Source of the DNA: Saccharothrix sp. NRRL B-16348
Lineage (GTDB): Bacteria > Actinomycetota > Actinomycetes > Mycobacteriales > Pseudonocardiaceae
DNA: 64,000 bases
Direction of reading: 5' to 3'
NCBI RefSeq assembly: GCF_001280085.1
Contig: NZ_LGED01000227.1
Coordinates: 19,040-83,039 of the forward strand
Positions within the stretch are counted from its first letter, which is position 1; every line of letters begins with the position of its first letter. Of the stretch, positions 9,717 through 18,655 are shown piece by piece. Under the pieces are notes generated by a model. That model saw only the letters and a list, made by a program, of their open reading frames with translations. It was not told the DNA's origin and did not search any database. The position numbers were made by a program, and so were the translations under genes.

Positions 9717-10841
9717 TTACGGGTAGTTCGATGCCTCCACCGCGAGGATCACACGCCTGGACGGGTACTCGGTGACGTTGAGCAGCACACCGGTCCCATC
9801 GCCGCGGTTCCAGTAGGACACACTCTCCGCCCCGACGGTCCACGGCTTCTCTCGGACGGGCCGGCCGTCGCCCCTGGTCCAGGAGCGCAACGTGCCCGTC
9901 CCCTGTTCGCCGGCGCTGCTGGAGAACCACAGCAAGTCGCCCCTGCTCACAGCTCCTTGCATGGACGTGAACGCCGTGTTGAAAGCGTCGTAGGTGGGCA
10001 GGGTTCCGCTTGTCAACGCACCGGAATCCGGCAACGCGAAGCGGAAGACCGAGCATCGGTTGCCCTGGGGACTGTCCAGCGATGCGCAACTCGTGCTCCA
10101 CCGGGAGACCACCAACAGGTCCGGGTCGGACGCGCGATCCAGCCCGACCGAGGAGAATCGGCCGACCGCACCGCCGGTAATCGTGCCCACCTGCACCATG
10201 ATGTGCTGGTTGCCGACTTGGTAGATCTTGCGCCAGTCGAACACCTTGATGGTGCCGGTGCACGCGACGATCAGGTGGTGCTGGTACCAGACCGAGCCGC
10301 CGGCGTGGCACCGGGCGTTGCCGCCGCCCGGGCCGGTCGGCGTGACGAGGCGGATGTTCAGGTGGCTCTCGTTGCCGAAGTTGGGCAGGAACGAGACCCG
10401 GGCCTCGTTCGTCCCCCGCTGGTAAGAAGTAACCGCGAGTGCTTGGCGGCCGTCGTAGAAGTTGGTCGGTGAGGCGTCAGAGGTGCTGGTAATGCCTTGG
10501 GGCATGAAGTTTTCGGTCCGGTTGCGCCCACTCCAGCACCGCAGGGCGACCGGAGCCGGAGTGATGCTTCGCACCACGCTGCGTTCCACTCTGGTGTCAC
10601 AACTACGTGTGCCCGTGCTCGCCACCAACCGGCTCACCGGTACCGGAGCCGAACCGAGCCGCCGCTCGAACTGCGCCACCTGCTCCGCCATACTCGTCAA
10701 GTCCACGGTGAGCGCGAACTTGGCGGCATCCGGAATCGCCTTCGGCGCGTCGACCGCCGCAGCAGCCGTTGTCGGCGACGCCACGAGGCTCGCCGTCGCG
10801 AGCGCGGCAAGGAACGCGCTCATCTGCAGTGCTCTCCGCAC
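9717..10841 (-). CDS. Secreted protein of unknown function
   Basis: 374 residues with a clear signal peptide: MRRALQMSAFLAALATASLV then an AAAA cleavage region near residue 29. The mature part is rich in short beta-like segments (ALAVTSYQRG, HLIVACTGTIKVFDW, LLVVSRWSTSC) and contains several Cys pairs. That suggests a beta-propeller-like extracellular fold; no catalytic motif is recognisable. GTG 10841 is preferred because AGGAGGA lies just upstream; ATG 10823 is the alternative. It converges on the conjugation operon across the 9674 hairpin. It may be host chromosome or cargo; I cannot tell which. Confidence 0.75.
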   Translation of the reverse strand: MRRALQMSAFLAALATASLVASPTTAAAAVDAPKAIPDAAKFALTVDLTSMAEQVAQFERRLGSAPVPVSRLVASTGTRSCDTRVERSVVRSITPAPVALRCWSGRNRTENFMPQGITSTSDASPTNFYDGRQALAVTSYQRGTNEARVSFLPNFGNESHLNIRLVTPTGPGGGNARCHAGGSVWYQHHLIVACTGTIKVFDWRKIYQVGNQHIMVQVGTITGGAVGRFSSVGLDRASDPDLLVVSRWSTSCASLDSPQGNRCSVFRFALPDSGALTSGTLPTYDAFNTAFTSMQGAVSRGDLLWFSSSAGEQGTGTLRSWTRGDGRPVREKPWTVGAESVSYWNRGDGTGVLLNVTEYPSRRVILAVEASNYP

Positions 10842-11616
10842 TTGTCCTCCTCTTGGTGTCGATCAACCGGACAGCCGGCACGCTTCTCCCGGTTGATCTC
10901 ATCCGTTGTCAATGTGCTCACCACGAACCCGAGCGACGCACCGATCGACGGCATCGCCTGATGCTCGCCGCGAAGTCGTCCGTAGCCGAGGCGATATTGC
11001 CACTGGGCTCTGGGACAAATCTGGAATCCCGGGGCTTGTACGGCACGACCATGGGCCCGTTCTCACATCGTCGATGAACACCACTCAGCGGTCGGTGGCG
11101 CTCACGACGCCGTAGGGACGTAGCGTAAGTCTTTTATGTCAAGGGGTCGGTCCGTGGCCGGGTTCGTCGTCGTTCCCTGCATCGCGGCATGGTTGGTCCC
11201 GGCAGGGTGTAATCGGGTTTTGTGACGACGGGTGGGGCTGCCTGTGATGAGCGCCGAGATCGTCGAAAGGTGTCTACATGCCGCGTGGGACTGACCCTGC
11301 CCTGCTCGTAGCGCGGGCCGCGCGGTTCAGGCCGCGGTGACCGCGAGGTTGAGCCGTTGCAGCCACGCGAGACCCGGCGCGGGCCTGCTCGGGCCCCTCC
11401 CGCCGCAGAGCGGGCCCGCCACCGGTATTGGCGTGAGCACCTCCGACGGTGTCCCGTTGGCGTCCGACTCGTGCTGCGATCCGGCTCGTGCCTCACCACG
11501 TGGTCGCCTCCCGAGGTACGTGCCCTGAACCGTTACAACCTCCCCCCGGCCCTCCGGAGTCTTACCGCAGAATTGCGACTCCTCGCGGGGGTCGGAGGCG
11601 ACTGGTTCAGCACGAT
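10842..11616. other. Non-coding stretch without a supported gene
   Basis: About 775 bp upstream of the secreted-protein gene and downstream of the protease. Several short open frames exist on both strands (for example 11134-11499 and 11327-11647, - strand), but none has a convincing ribosome site, family motif or protein-like composition. It must hold the promoter of the 9717-10841 gene near its left edge. Confidence 0.5.
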
Positions 11617-13101
11617 TCAGCAGGTGGTGCAGGTCCAGATGTTCCAACTGCCGCCCAGTCCGCCCGCGTCGTTGACCCGGTCCGCCGCTACGAACCAGGT
11701 GGTGGTGTCGCCGATCACGGGGTCAAGGCCGGCCGAGGTCAGTCCCCATGCACGGTTTCCGTAGTACAGCGGGCCTCCGCTGTCGCCGTGATCGGCCATG
11801 TTGTCGGTCTCGATATTGCCGAGGTAGCGCTTCCCGTTGTCGATGATGTCCGTGATGTCCACGTTGACGTCGACGATGTCGTCACAGGTTGCGCCGGTCT
11901 TCCTGCCGAACTTGCAGACCGGTTGCCCGATCACCGGTGAAGTGCCCACGTCGTGGACGTATCGTGGTTTATTCAAGTCGTAGTAGAATGTGCGCGTGTA
12001 GGTCATGCTGCCGCCGGAAAACCGGGCGATGTCGAAGTCGACAGCGCGCGCCCAGCGGGACACCGTGGTGATGTCCGTAGCGTAGTTCGAATGGTTGCGG
12101 TACAGGAAGTACTGGTCTTTGTCGGCGCAGTGACGGGCGGTCAGTGTGCCCTTCTCATTGGTGGACGCCTTGATGAGGTTGAAGCCGTTCGTACAGAGGA
12201 TGTGGTCGCCGTCGAGGAGCCCACCACCTCGAAGGTAGCCATCGTACTTGGCCAATCCGAGGCGCTCGTCGACTTCCACGACGACATCGATCGCCGCATT
12301 GCGCGGCGGTGCGGGACGTAGGCGCGAGACCAGGTTCGCCCGTTCCGTGTCGGACCGTAGTGCCGTCTTCGGTCGCACGGCGAGTTTCACCCGGCCGTGT
12401 TCCGCGTCGTACCTGGCAACGATGAGAGCGGCGAGCCCTTGGCCTTCGACGTTGTCACGCGCCACCTTGAGAGTGGCTTGCAATTCGGCCTCGGAGAACC
12501 CCCGGTCTCGGAACAGTCGCACCTCGACCGGAAGTTTCCTGGCCAGTTCGACCACTCCGGCCGGGATGCCGTTCTTGAATCCGATCCGGACTCCGCGTCC
12601 GCCGTCCACGATGGCAATGTCCGCCACGTCGCCGGAGTATTCGGCCCGCAGGCGCGCTGCCACTGCGTTGATCGCCGGGGTCCACGCGTACCTGGCGATG
12701 GCCTCCTCGAACGAGATCTTCTTCGACTCCGCCACGCGCTGGAGGTCGATCAGTTCGGCGTAGCGTATTCCGTCGATCGTGATATCCGGGTCGGAGACCG
12801 GCCCGTCGGGCAACTTCGCCACGAGGGCGGGGTTGTTCCTGACTACGGTCTCCGCGTAAGTGCGCAGCGCGTCAGCCAAAGGCACACCCTTCGCCCACGC
12901 GTCCATCTCCAACCGGTTCAGCGTCGGCCGACTGACCGCAGGCCGGTCCTCCGCGGCCAATATGATCGCCAGCGTGCCTTTCGAGGTCTCCACCCCGGGT
13001 CGCGGCGCCGCTACACCCGCAGGTGCCGCGACGATCACGGCGAAGACGCTGACGAGCGCAGCCGCACATGCTGCCGGTCTACGCAGAACGGATGCTGCCA
13101 T
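11617..13101 (-). CDS. Secreted S1-family (chymotrypsin-fold) serine protease precursor
   Basis: 494 residues with a signal peptide at 1-32 (AACAAALVSVFAVIVAAPAG then AAPRP). A long pro-region of ~260 residues follows, then a protease domain. The catalytic triad is visible: His in TARHC near residue 321, Asp in VDFDIARF near 355, and Ser in GDSGGP near 437. The length and pro-region resemble streptogrisin-like actinobacterial exoproteases, which are secreted as zymogens. I start it at ATG 13101 because AGGGGGA precedes it; the open frame runs on to 13233 without a ribosome site. The last residues (NIWTCTTC) carry a Cys pair. It is monocistronic, next to an IS3 remnant. Confidence 0.85.
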   Translation of the reverse strand: MAASVLRRPAACAAALVSVFAVIVAAPAGVAAPRPGVETSKGTLAIILAAEDRPAVSRPTLNRLEMDAWAKGVPLADALRTYAETVVRNNPALVAKLPDGPVSDPDITIDGIRYAELIDLQRVAESKKISFEEAIARYAWTPAINAVAARLRAEYSGDVADIAIVDGGRGVRIGFKNGIPAGVVELARKLPVEVRLFRDRGFSEAELQATLKVARDNVEGQGLAALIVARYDAEHGRVKLAVRPKTALRSDTERANLVSRLRPAPPRNAAIDVVVEVDERLGLAKYDGYLRGGGLLDGDHILCTNGFNLIKASTNEKGTLTARHCADKDQYFLYRNHSNYATDITTVSRWARAVDFDIARFSGGSMTYTRTFYYDLNKPRYVHDVGTSPVIGQPVCKFGRKTGATCDDIVDVNVDITDIIDNGKRYLGNIETDNMADHGDSGGPLYYGNRAWGLTSAGLDPVIGDTTTWFVAADRVNDAGGLGGSWNIWTCTTC

Positions 13102-13223
13102 GGTTCGTCCCCCTGAAGTCGATGAAATGTCGACGGTGTCAGCGTGTCGACCATCGGGCATCGGGAACAAGCCACAACACCGTTCGAGATCGTTCGAATG
13201 TGTTCGGAACGCTGCCCACTTGT

Positions 13224-13910
13224 TCACGAACACGTGAGGACCTGCGTGTAGGCCGAGCCGCGGTCACGGTGGTGGATCAACTGTCCGTCACGCACGTCGC
13301 GGGACGAGATGGCGTACTCCCAGGGCGCCCAGGACCAGTCGGTGTCGCAGCGGTCGGAAGTCTTCCAGCCGACGATGCGGTTGGAGAATGCGTCGCGCAC
13401 GACCGCGAGCCAGAAGGCGCCCTCGCCGGTGCGGATGCGGGTCGCGTCGGCCACCCACAACGGGTCCGACGCAATGAAGTCCCGGTTCACCCGATCGGGC
13501 ATGCCGGTGCGGCTCGCGGATCCCGCCTGGCCGACTGAGTGCGCCACTGTTTACGCAGGAAGGCGCCCTGCAAATCGGCTTGGCGCATCAGCCGCTCGAC
13601 CCGCTTGCGCGACACGCGGATGCCCGACGCCGCAGGACCTGGTGTGCCTGCGGGCTGCCGTAGTGCCGCCCGAGGGCGGTGCGATGTCGGTGATCTCGGA
13701 GGTGATCGCCCGGTCTTCGCGCTCGCGGCGGGACGGGTCGGCCTGTCGGGCCATCCAGGCGTGGTAGGTGGAGGAGGCAATGCACAGGACCCGGAGGACG
13801 AAATCGACCCCGAAGCGGCCGCGAAGCTGATCGACGAGCGTCACGACCGTCGCCGGGTCGGGTCGAGTTCCACCGCAAAACGCGGACGCGGCCTGGAGGA
13901 TCTCGTTCAT
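13224..13910 (-). pseudogene. Decayed IS3-family transposase
   Basis: Pieces of IS3 OrfA end and OrfB can be followed across at least three frames. NEILQAASAF (end of OrfA) and FGVDFVLRVLCIASSTYHAW (start of OrfB) read from 13910. HYGSPQAHQVLRRR follows in a second frame, RVSRKRVERLMRQADLQGAF in a third, and then the DDE core (SDPLWVADATRI, AFSNRIVGW, HHRDRGSAYT) to 13224, where homology stops before the catalytic Glu. The element therefore lost most of OrfA, is frameshifted and is truncated at its 3' end. No terminal repeats remain. Confidence 0.85.
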
Positions 13911-14209
13911 GCGGTTTCCAGCAGCAGTGTGTTGAGTTCGTCGGCTACACGCGTGCAGACCTCGATCGTGGGCCCGACCAGCCGGCCGGAGCCGTCGCGG
14001 TGGAAGCGCAGTCCGTCATCGAGCAGGTCGCTGCTGGTGCACAGCACCGCGGTGTAGATCCCGTCGAACAGGCCGTGGAACGCAGCCATCGGGGTCACCA
14101 CCTTCGGGTCGCCTTCCGCAGCGAGCACCAGGACGGTGCGCCCCTGCGAGCCGGCGCACAGCGCTCGCACGTGCGCCACCGTCACCGTGGCCGCCTTCCC
14201 GGTCGTCAT
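13907..14209 (-). CDS. Small protein of unknown function
   Basis: 100 residues starting at ATG 14209 with a good GGAGGAAA ribosome site. The body (VTVAHVRALCAGSQGRTVLV, then AAFHGLFDGIYTAVLC) has normal globular composition, with an alternating hydrophobic pattern. Its last codons run into the IS3 remnant, and the stop overlaps the ATG of the broken transposase. The natural C-terminus may therefore have been replaced when the IS fragment landed. I do not recognise the family. Confidence 0.6.
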   Translation of the reverse strand: MTTGKAATVTVAHVRALCAGSQGRTVLVLAAEGDPKVVTPMAAFHGLFDGIYTAVLCTSSDLLDDGLRFHRDGSGRLVGPTIEVCTRVADELNTLLLETA

Positions 14210-14609
14210 CGCGTTTCCTCCGATGCCTGCGCCCGTCGTCGCACGCCCGTGTGCCGCAGCTTTGCACGCCATGGCGTGCCGGGCCGCTCCAGGCGGTCAG
14301 ACCCGATCACGCGTAGCTTTCCGCATCCGCGTCGGGCTTGCCACCAGGTACCCGTTCGACCCGATTCCGGCGCTTCAGGAGTACGCCTTTCACTGGCTCG
14401 CCGGGTGGGGTGTCGTGCCGCAACGCTGCGGGGGACGTGGGCGGCGGTGTCCGCTTGCGGGCAGCCGGGTAGGTCGCGCGGTTACGGGAGCCCTGCTGTT
14501 TCGAGCGGGTGCAGAAATTGCTCGCGTGTGCCGGGAGCCGCCTTTCCCGTCGGCTTGTCCGCTGGCGCGGAACTGAAGACGGAGCCTATGACACTCCTGG
14601 CCGCCGTCG
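14210..14609. other. No supported gene
   Basis: A 400-bp gap between two leftward genes. An open frame on the + strand contains a protein-like piece (VGLATRYPFDPIPALQEYAF) around 14325-14400 but has no start signal and no recognisable family. It may be a gene fragment. Confidence 0.4.
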
Positions 14610-15095
14610 TCATTGGTGTCCGGTGGTGGGTGGGCGGTCTGACGACGGGTCGCGAGCGGTGTCGTGGGGATCGTCGAAGATGAGGCCGGCCAGGGGTTCG
14701 ACGTCGCCGACGGCTGCACCGATCAGTCCGGCGAAGGGCAGGCCGTCGGTTCCGATCAGCAGGATGCGTTGGGTGAACAGCGGAGGGGTGTGGTCGTCGA
14801 GGACGACGATGTTGTGGAAGCTGGCGAGTTCGAACAGCACGTTCATGACGGTGCGGATTTGTGTGCGGTCAGGGTCGGTGTGGGGCGACAGTCCTTCGAC
14901 TCGGATGTCGAGGCGTCGTTGGTGGGGCAGGACGGTGACGGTGGTGCGGATTGCCGGCGGCAGGCAGCCGTCGGCGCGCAGTTCGCCGATGCTGTCGACC
15001 AGTCGGGTGGCGGTGGCTTCGAGGGTGTGGCCGGGGCCGAATGCGGCGCGTTGGCCGAGTACGGCGTGGTCGTCGACGGGGCGGTCGGTGGGCAT
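14610..15095 (-). CDS. Hypothetical protein, element cargo
   Basis: 161 residues, start ATG 15095 with AAGGA upstream (the open frame to 15584 overlaps the next gene and has no ribosome site). The N-terminal half is helical and the middle is beta-rich (TTVTVLPHQRRLDIRVEGL, NIVVLDDHTPPLFTQRILLI). No motif is known to me. It lies 83 bp downstream of the gene at 15179-15964 on the same strand, so the two are probably cotranscribed. Together they resemble the small-gene part of the MoxR/VWA cluster at 22.3-27.3 kb. Confidence 0.65.
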   Translation of the reverse strand: MPTDRPVDDHAVLGQRAAFGPGHTLEATATRLVDSIGELRADGCLPPAIRTTVTVLPHQRRLDIRVEGLSPHTDPDRTQIRTVMNVLFELASFHNIVVLDDHTPPLFTQRILLIGTDGLPFAGLIGAAVGDVEPLAGLIFDDPHDTARDPSSDRPPTTGHQ

Positions 15096-15178
15096 CGCAC
15101 GGTCCTTCCATGGCTCGGCGGGTTCCGGTGGCGCGTCGTGGGCCTGTCCCGGGAGAGGGCGACTGGTGTCCGGTGTGG

Positions 15179-15964
15179 TCAGCGGATGGTGTCGGGTCGG
15201 GTCGTGTGGGGGCCGAGGGTGCAGCCCGGTAGGTGGGCCGGGTCGTGGCGGAACTGGGCGCAAGGGTGGATGCCGGCGTCGGGGTCGAGGTGTTCGCCGA
15301 GGTCGCTGAGTGTGGCGACGGGCGTGGCGGGTACGTCGATGCCGCATTCGGGGCAGGGTGTGATCAGGAGCCAGCCGTTGCCGTGGGCGGTGGGGTCGGG
15401 GATGAACAGCCATGTCTGTTCGGTGGTGGCGTCGGTGACGGTGACGAGGTCGCCGGGCACTTGTCCGTCCCGTGTGCGGTGGTCGCGGTGGGTGTCGTCG
15501 GTGACGATCACCCAGTCGGCGGGGATCTGGAGTGCGGCGGCGATGGTGCGGGCGACACGGGCGCGGCGGGCCCACCGTGCCCATCGGAGGGGGTCGTCGT
15601 GGCGGTGGTCGAATCCGTCGGGGTCGACGGCGCGGTAGGCGCGTGCGGCGCGAACCGCTCGTTCGGCGAGTCCTGGCGGGGTGGCCGTTCCTGCCGGGTC
15701 GGGTACTGGTCGGGGTTTACTGCCGTCGCTGATATCGCCCTGTTTCCCGGCGGCATCCGCATGCGTGCGGCGGCGTCCGAGAGGATCGATGACAGCAGCG
15801 TCCGGCTGCGCATCTCCGGCGTCCGCCGACGACTCGTCGTGACGTGACGGCCCGCCGTCGGGTTGGTCCGGCCGTGTCGGAGCTGTCTGGGCGTTGACGG
15901 GCCTCTGCCCGACGGGCGGTCGGATTGGGATCTGTGTACGTCGGCGCGGTTCACTGGTCGACAT
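15179..15964 (-). CDS. Unknown protein with a conserved CPEC zinc-like knuckle (intact paralogue of 22946-23659)
   Basis: 261 residues. The first ~95 are disordered and Pro/Asp-rich. A folded region then begins at GLAERAVRAARAYRAVDPDGF and includes RWARRARVARTIAAALQIPADW, a short beta region (GDLVTVTDATTEQTWLFIPD), a CPEC pair near residue 206 and a late Cys/His set. The whole region from GLAERA onwards aligns with the reading frame at 22946-23659, including the Cys pair, so both belong to one family. The function is unknown. ATG 15964 has a GAAGGGG stretch upstream. Confidence 0.7.
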   Translation of the reverse strand: MSTSEPRRRTQIPIRPPVGQRPVNAQTAPTRPDQPDGGPSRHDESSADAGDAQPDAAVIDPLGRRRTHADAAGKQGDISDGSKPRPVPDPAGTATPPGLAERAVRAARAYRAVDPDGFDHRHDDPLRWARWARRARVARTIAAALQIPADWVIVTDDTHRDHRTRDGQVPGDLVTVTDATTEQTWLFIPDPTAHGNGWLLITPCPECGIDVPATPVATLSDLGEHLDPDAGIHPCAQFRHDPAHLPGCTLGPHTTRPDTIR

Positions 15965-16096
15965 TTGTTCGGCGCCCCTTCGGTTCTGTGGTCACTGGCT
16001 GTGGTGCCCGTGTGTATGGACGCTGGGTATGCCGATCGTGTCAACCCGGTGTGCGGGATTTCCGGTGGAATTGACCGGTGTGGGTGCGATAAGTCG

Positions 16097-16112
16097 GTGG
16101 ACGCGTGTCCAC
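16097..16112. promoter_or_regulatory. Perfect palindrome GTGGAC-N4-GTCCAC
   Basis: A 16-bp symmetric site in the 311-bp divergent gap between the leftward 15179-15964 gene and the rightward winged-helix gene. Its position suits an operator for either gene, possibly bound by the winged-helix product itself. The rest of the gap (15965-16275) shows no gene. Confidence 0.4.
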
Positions 16113-16275
16113 ACGAGACGGTCATGGTTCTCCGCGGGGCCGGCTTGACTTCAGGGCGCGAAGGAAGCGTTCATAGTCGTGCGGCCCTGAACCCATCGGA
16201 TGCGCACCGGGGGCCGTACCCGCTCCGGCCGGGGCATGACCGCCATATCGATCACGCACTCGAATCGAGGTAGTC

Positions 16276-17106
16276 GTGTCCAGCAAGACTCGCACGCGCG
16301 AAACCCGTACCACCCCTGGGTCCGGCTCGACTCCGATCCTGCGATCGGTTCCCGATCACACGACCGTCGTGAAGGTCCGCACGGACGCGGAGGACAAGCT
16401 GTGGGCGGCGTTGCACGCAGCCCCGAACAGCACCGCCACCGACCTTGCCGAGGCAGCGGAGATCGGAAGGTCGACAGCGCAGAAGCTTCTCGTCAAGTGG
16501 GCGAGCGACGGCAGCCTCACACGCACCGTCGGCATCGCCAAGGGTGGTCGGCGCGCCGCCGACCTGTGGGCGATCACCGAAGCCGACACCGACCCGACCG
16601 ACGCGGACCACCAGATTCCGACCGGTGACGTCGACGTGGAGGACGCCGCGCAGCCGGATCCCCCTGCACCGATCGAACAGAACACGTCCGGCACCTGCGA
16701 CGCCGCGCCCATCGACGATGATCCGGCCGAGCCGACGAACCCCACACCGACCGACACTGCAGCTCGCACGCCGGCGACGACCGGTACCGAGATGACCGAG
16801 CCCGTCGATGAGAGGGTGGCGACCGACCCAGGGACGGAAGCCGAGCGCGGCGGGTACGTGAAGGCGGCCCGGTTGGCATCAGGGTCCTTGCGCGGAATGG
16901 TCGAGGACTACTTGCGCGACCACCCCGGTGAGGAGTTCGGTCCCACCGCGATCGCCAAGGCCCTAGGCGGGAAGTCATCGGGCGCGGTGAGCAACGCACT
17001 CGACAAGTTGACAGGAGACGGAACCGCTGTGAAGACCAAGGAGTCGCCCAGGCGCTTCACGCTTGCCACGGCGGAGCAGACGTCATCCCACACAGCCACG
17101 AGCTAG
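16276..17106 (+). CDS. Two-domain winged-helix regulator
   Basis: 276 residues. An N-terminal HTH at ~38-85 (LWAALHAAPNSTATDLAEAA, then GRSTAQKLLVKWASDG) resembles MarR-like winged helices. An acidic, Thr/Pro-rich linker covers ~100-200. A second small winged-helix domain (LRGMVEDYLRDHPGEEFGPT, then KSSGAVSNALDKLTGDGTA) fills the C-terminus. The same C-terminal domain is found at the N-terminus of the MoxR ATPase at 25812-27077, linking the two loci. GTG 16276 has GAGG 5 bp upstream. It probably regulates the element cargo. A strong terminator follows 26 bp after the stop. Confidence 0.75.
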   Translation: MSSKTRTRETRTTPGSGSTPILRSVPDHTTVVKVRTDAEDKLWAALHAAPNSTATDLAEAAEIGRSTAQKLLVKWASDGSLTRTVGIAKGGRRAADLWAITEADTDPTDADHQIPTGDVDVEDAAQPDPPAPIEQNTSGTCDAAPIDDDPAEPTNPTPTDTAARTPATTGTEMTEPVDERVATDPGTEAERGGYVKAARLASGSLRGMVEDYLRDHPGEEFGPTAIAKALGGKSSGAVSNALDKLTGDGTAVKTKESPRRFTLATAEQTSSHTATS

Positions 17107-17132
17107 CCGGACTCCGATGGGCGAGGTGGTTC

Positions 17133-17160
17133 GTGCCCCAACGGTAGGTCGTTGGGGCAC
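17133..17160 (+). terminator. Hairpin terminator after the winged-helix gene
   Basis: A perfect 11-bp stem, GTGCCCCAACG (17133-17143) and CGTTGGGGCAC (17150-17160), with a 6-base loop, 26 bp after the stop at 17106. It would also isolate the gene from the IS3 element that follows. Confidence 0.8.
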
Positions 17161-17266
17161 AACCGCGTTCGCACCCGCGATATGGGCCGGGCCATGGCGT
17201 GGCGACCGCGCGGGCGACCGAACGGAAATCACCGACTCTCTCGTCGGGAGGGCAGACCATCGGGTC

Positions 17267-17335
17267 TTATGTTCGTAGATCAGGTGGATAACGGGTGTTG
17301 CGGTACACCACCAACACGCAGTCGCCGACGTAGGT
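17267..17335 (-). pseudogene. Displaced C-terminal tail of the serine recombinase
   Basis: Read on the - strand from the IS3 target site, this stretch continues the recombinase frame of 18656-19224 (TYVGDCVLVVYRNTR and on) to a TAA at 17267-17269. It is separated from the rest of that gene by the IS3 element. Removing the element and one copy of the GGT duplication joins the two parts in frame. Confidence 0.6.
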
Positions 17336-17375
17336 TGGGGCTGACCCGTTTTGACGGACAGGGTGATCCTCCCCT
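17336..17375. repeat. Left terminal inverted repeat of the IS3 element
   Basis: Matches the reverse complement of 18616-18655 with about six mismatches in 40 positions. The inner part shares CTGACCCGTT, TGACGGACA and TGATCCTC. Confidence 0.85.
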
Positions 17376-17437
17376 GGTTGCACGGAGTCGGGTTACTGGA
17401 TGATCACTCATCTCAGTAGCCCGGAGGACAACCCACG

Positions 17438-17740
17438 ATGCCCAAGCGGTACCCACCCGAGTTCCGGCGCAAGGTGCTCGACCTGGTCGCGTCCGGCCGC
17501 CGCGTCGCACAAGTCGCGGCGGACCTCGACGTCAGTGACCAGACCATCTACGCCTGGCGCCGCCAGGAGCTCATCGACTCCGGGCAACTACCCGGCACCA
17601 CCAGCACCGACAACGCCGAGCTGATCGCCGCTCGTCGGCGGATCGCCGAACTCGAGGCCGAGATCGCCGTCCACCGGCGCGCCGCCGAACTGCTCAAGGA
17701 GGGCAGCACCCCAAAAGACGGTACGAGGCGGTCACGGTGA
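17438..17740 (+). CDS. IS3-family transposase OrfA
   Basis: 100 residues with the helix-turn-helix of OrfA proteins (FRRKVLDLVASGRRVAQVAA then DVSDQTIYAWRRQ) and a C-terminal leucine-zipper-like helix (ELIAARRRIAELEAEIAVHR). It binds the IS ends and works with OrfB. ATG 17438 has CCGGAGGA upstream. The stop overlaps the orfB GTG (GTGA), where IS3 elements usually produce an OrfAB fusion by frameshifting. Confidence 0.93.
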   Translation: MPKRYPPEFRRKVLDLVASGRRVAQVAADLDVSDQTIYAWRRQELIDSGQLPGTTSTDNAELIAARRRIAELEAEIAVHRRAAELLKEGSTPKDGTRRSR

Positions 17741-18588
17741 TCGCCTCCGAAGGGCGGTCGATCCAACTCGCCTGCCGCGTGCTCGGAGTGTCCGAATCCG
17801 GCTTCTACGACTGGCGAGGCCGCGCGCCCTCACCACGGGCGATCCGTCAGGCCTGGCTCGTCGACCTGATCCGCGAGATCCATGTCGAGTCGTTCCAGGT
17901 CTACGGCGCCCCACGAGTGCACGCCGAACTCACCCTCGGCCGCGGGATCACGGTCGGACACAACACCATCGCGCTTCTCATGCGCCGCAACGGAATCAAG
18001 GGCCTGCCCAACCGGCGCAGACCACGGCCGAAACACGACACGCCCACCGCGGTGGACCTGGTCGACCGCGTCTTCGCCAGACCTGCGCCGAACCAGCTGT
18101 GGGTCACCGACATCACCGAACATCCCACCCGGGAGGGAAAGGTGTACTGCGCGGTCGTGCTCGACGTGCACTCCCGTCGCGTCGTCGGCTGGTCGATCGA
18201 CTCCAGCCAGACCGCCGCCTTGGCGACGAACGCGCTCGGCATGGCGATCTCGAACCGGTCCCCGCTGTCGGACACGGTGATCCACTCCGACCACGGAGTC
18301 CAATTCACATCGTGGACTTTCACCAGGCGTGCCAAGGAATCCGGCCTTCTACCCTCGATGGGTTCGATCGGTGACTGCTACGACAACGCCATGATCGAAT
18401 CGTTCTGGGGACGCGTGCAGACCGAGCTGCTCGACCGCCGACGATGGCGCACCCGCCTCGAGTTGGCCAACGCCCTGTTCGAGTACCTCGAGATGTTCCA
18501 CAACCGCCGCCGACGCCACACCGCACTCGGCATGCTCACACCGATCGAGTACGAACTCCGACACGCCAGGATCGCTCCAGTAGCCTGA
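17737..18588 (+). CDS. IS3-family transposase OrfB (DDE integrase core)
   Basis: 283 residues, full length. An HTH_21-like region (YGAPRVHAELTLGRGITVGH) precedes an rve core with all three catalytic acids: Asp in LWVTDITEH, Asp in VIHSDHGVQF and Glu in NAMIESFWGR. The C-terminus (FHNRRRRHTALGMLTPIEYE) is typical for the family. It catalyses excision and insertion of the element. GTG 17737 overlaps the orfA stop. Confidence 0.93.
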   Translation: MIASEGRSIQLACRVLGVSESGFYDWRGRAPSPRAIRQAWLVDLIREIHVESFQVYGAPRVHAELTLGRGITVGHNTIALLMRRNGIKGLPNRRRPRPKHDTPTAVDLVDRVFARPAPNQLWVTDITEHPTREGKVYCAVVLDVHSRRVVGWSIDSSQTAALATNALGMAISNRSPLSDTVIHSDHGVQFTSWTFTRRAKESGLLPSMGSIGDCYDNAMIESFWGRVQTELLDRRRWRTRLELANALFEYLEMFHNRRRRHTALGMLTPIEYELRHARIAPVA

Positions 18589-18615
18589 ACTCCAGCAACC
18601 CGACTCCGCCAAACG

Positions 18616-18655
18616 GGGTGAGGATCAGGATGTCCGTCAGAACGGGTCAGGCCCA
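18616..18655. repeat. Right terminal inverted repeat of the IS3 element
   Basis: Reverse-complement partner of 17336-17375. It ends in CCCA at 18655, directly followed by the GGT duplicate. Confidence 0.85.

Larger units (their letters stand above)
17336..18655 (+). mobile_element. Complete IS3-family insertion sequence (1320 bp)
   Basis: The ends are imperfect inverted repeats of about 40 bp (17336-17375 and 18616-18655) that start TGGG and end CCCA. They flank an intact orfA/orfB pair. Directly outside, GGT occurs at 17333-17335 and again at 18656-18658: a 3-bp target duplication, as IS3-family elements make. The target was the 3' end of a serine recombinase gene on the other strand. All parts look functional, so the insertion is probably recent. 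Confidence 0.88.

Noticed and set aside
11134..11647. Two overlapping - strand open frames that might be a transposase remnant
   Set aside because: No motif of any transposase family could be matched and the two frames do not continue each other.
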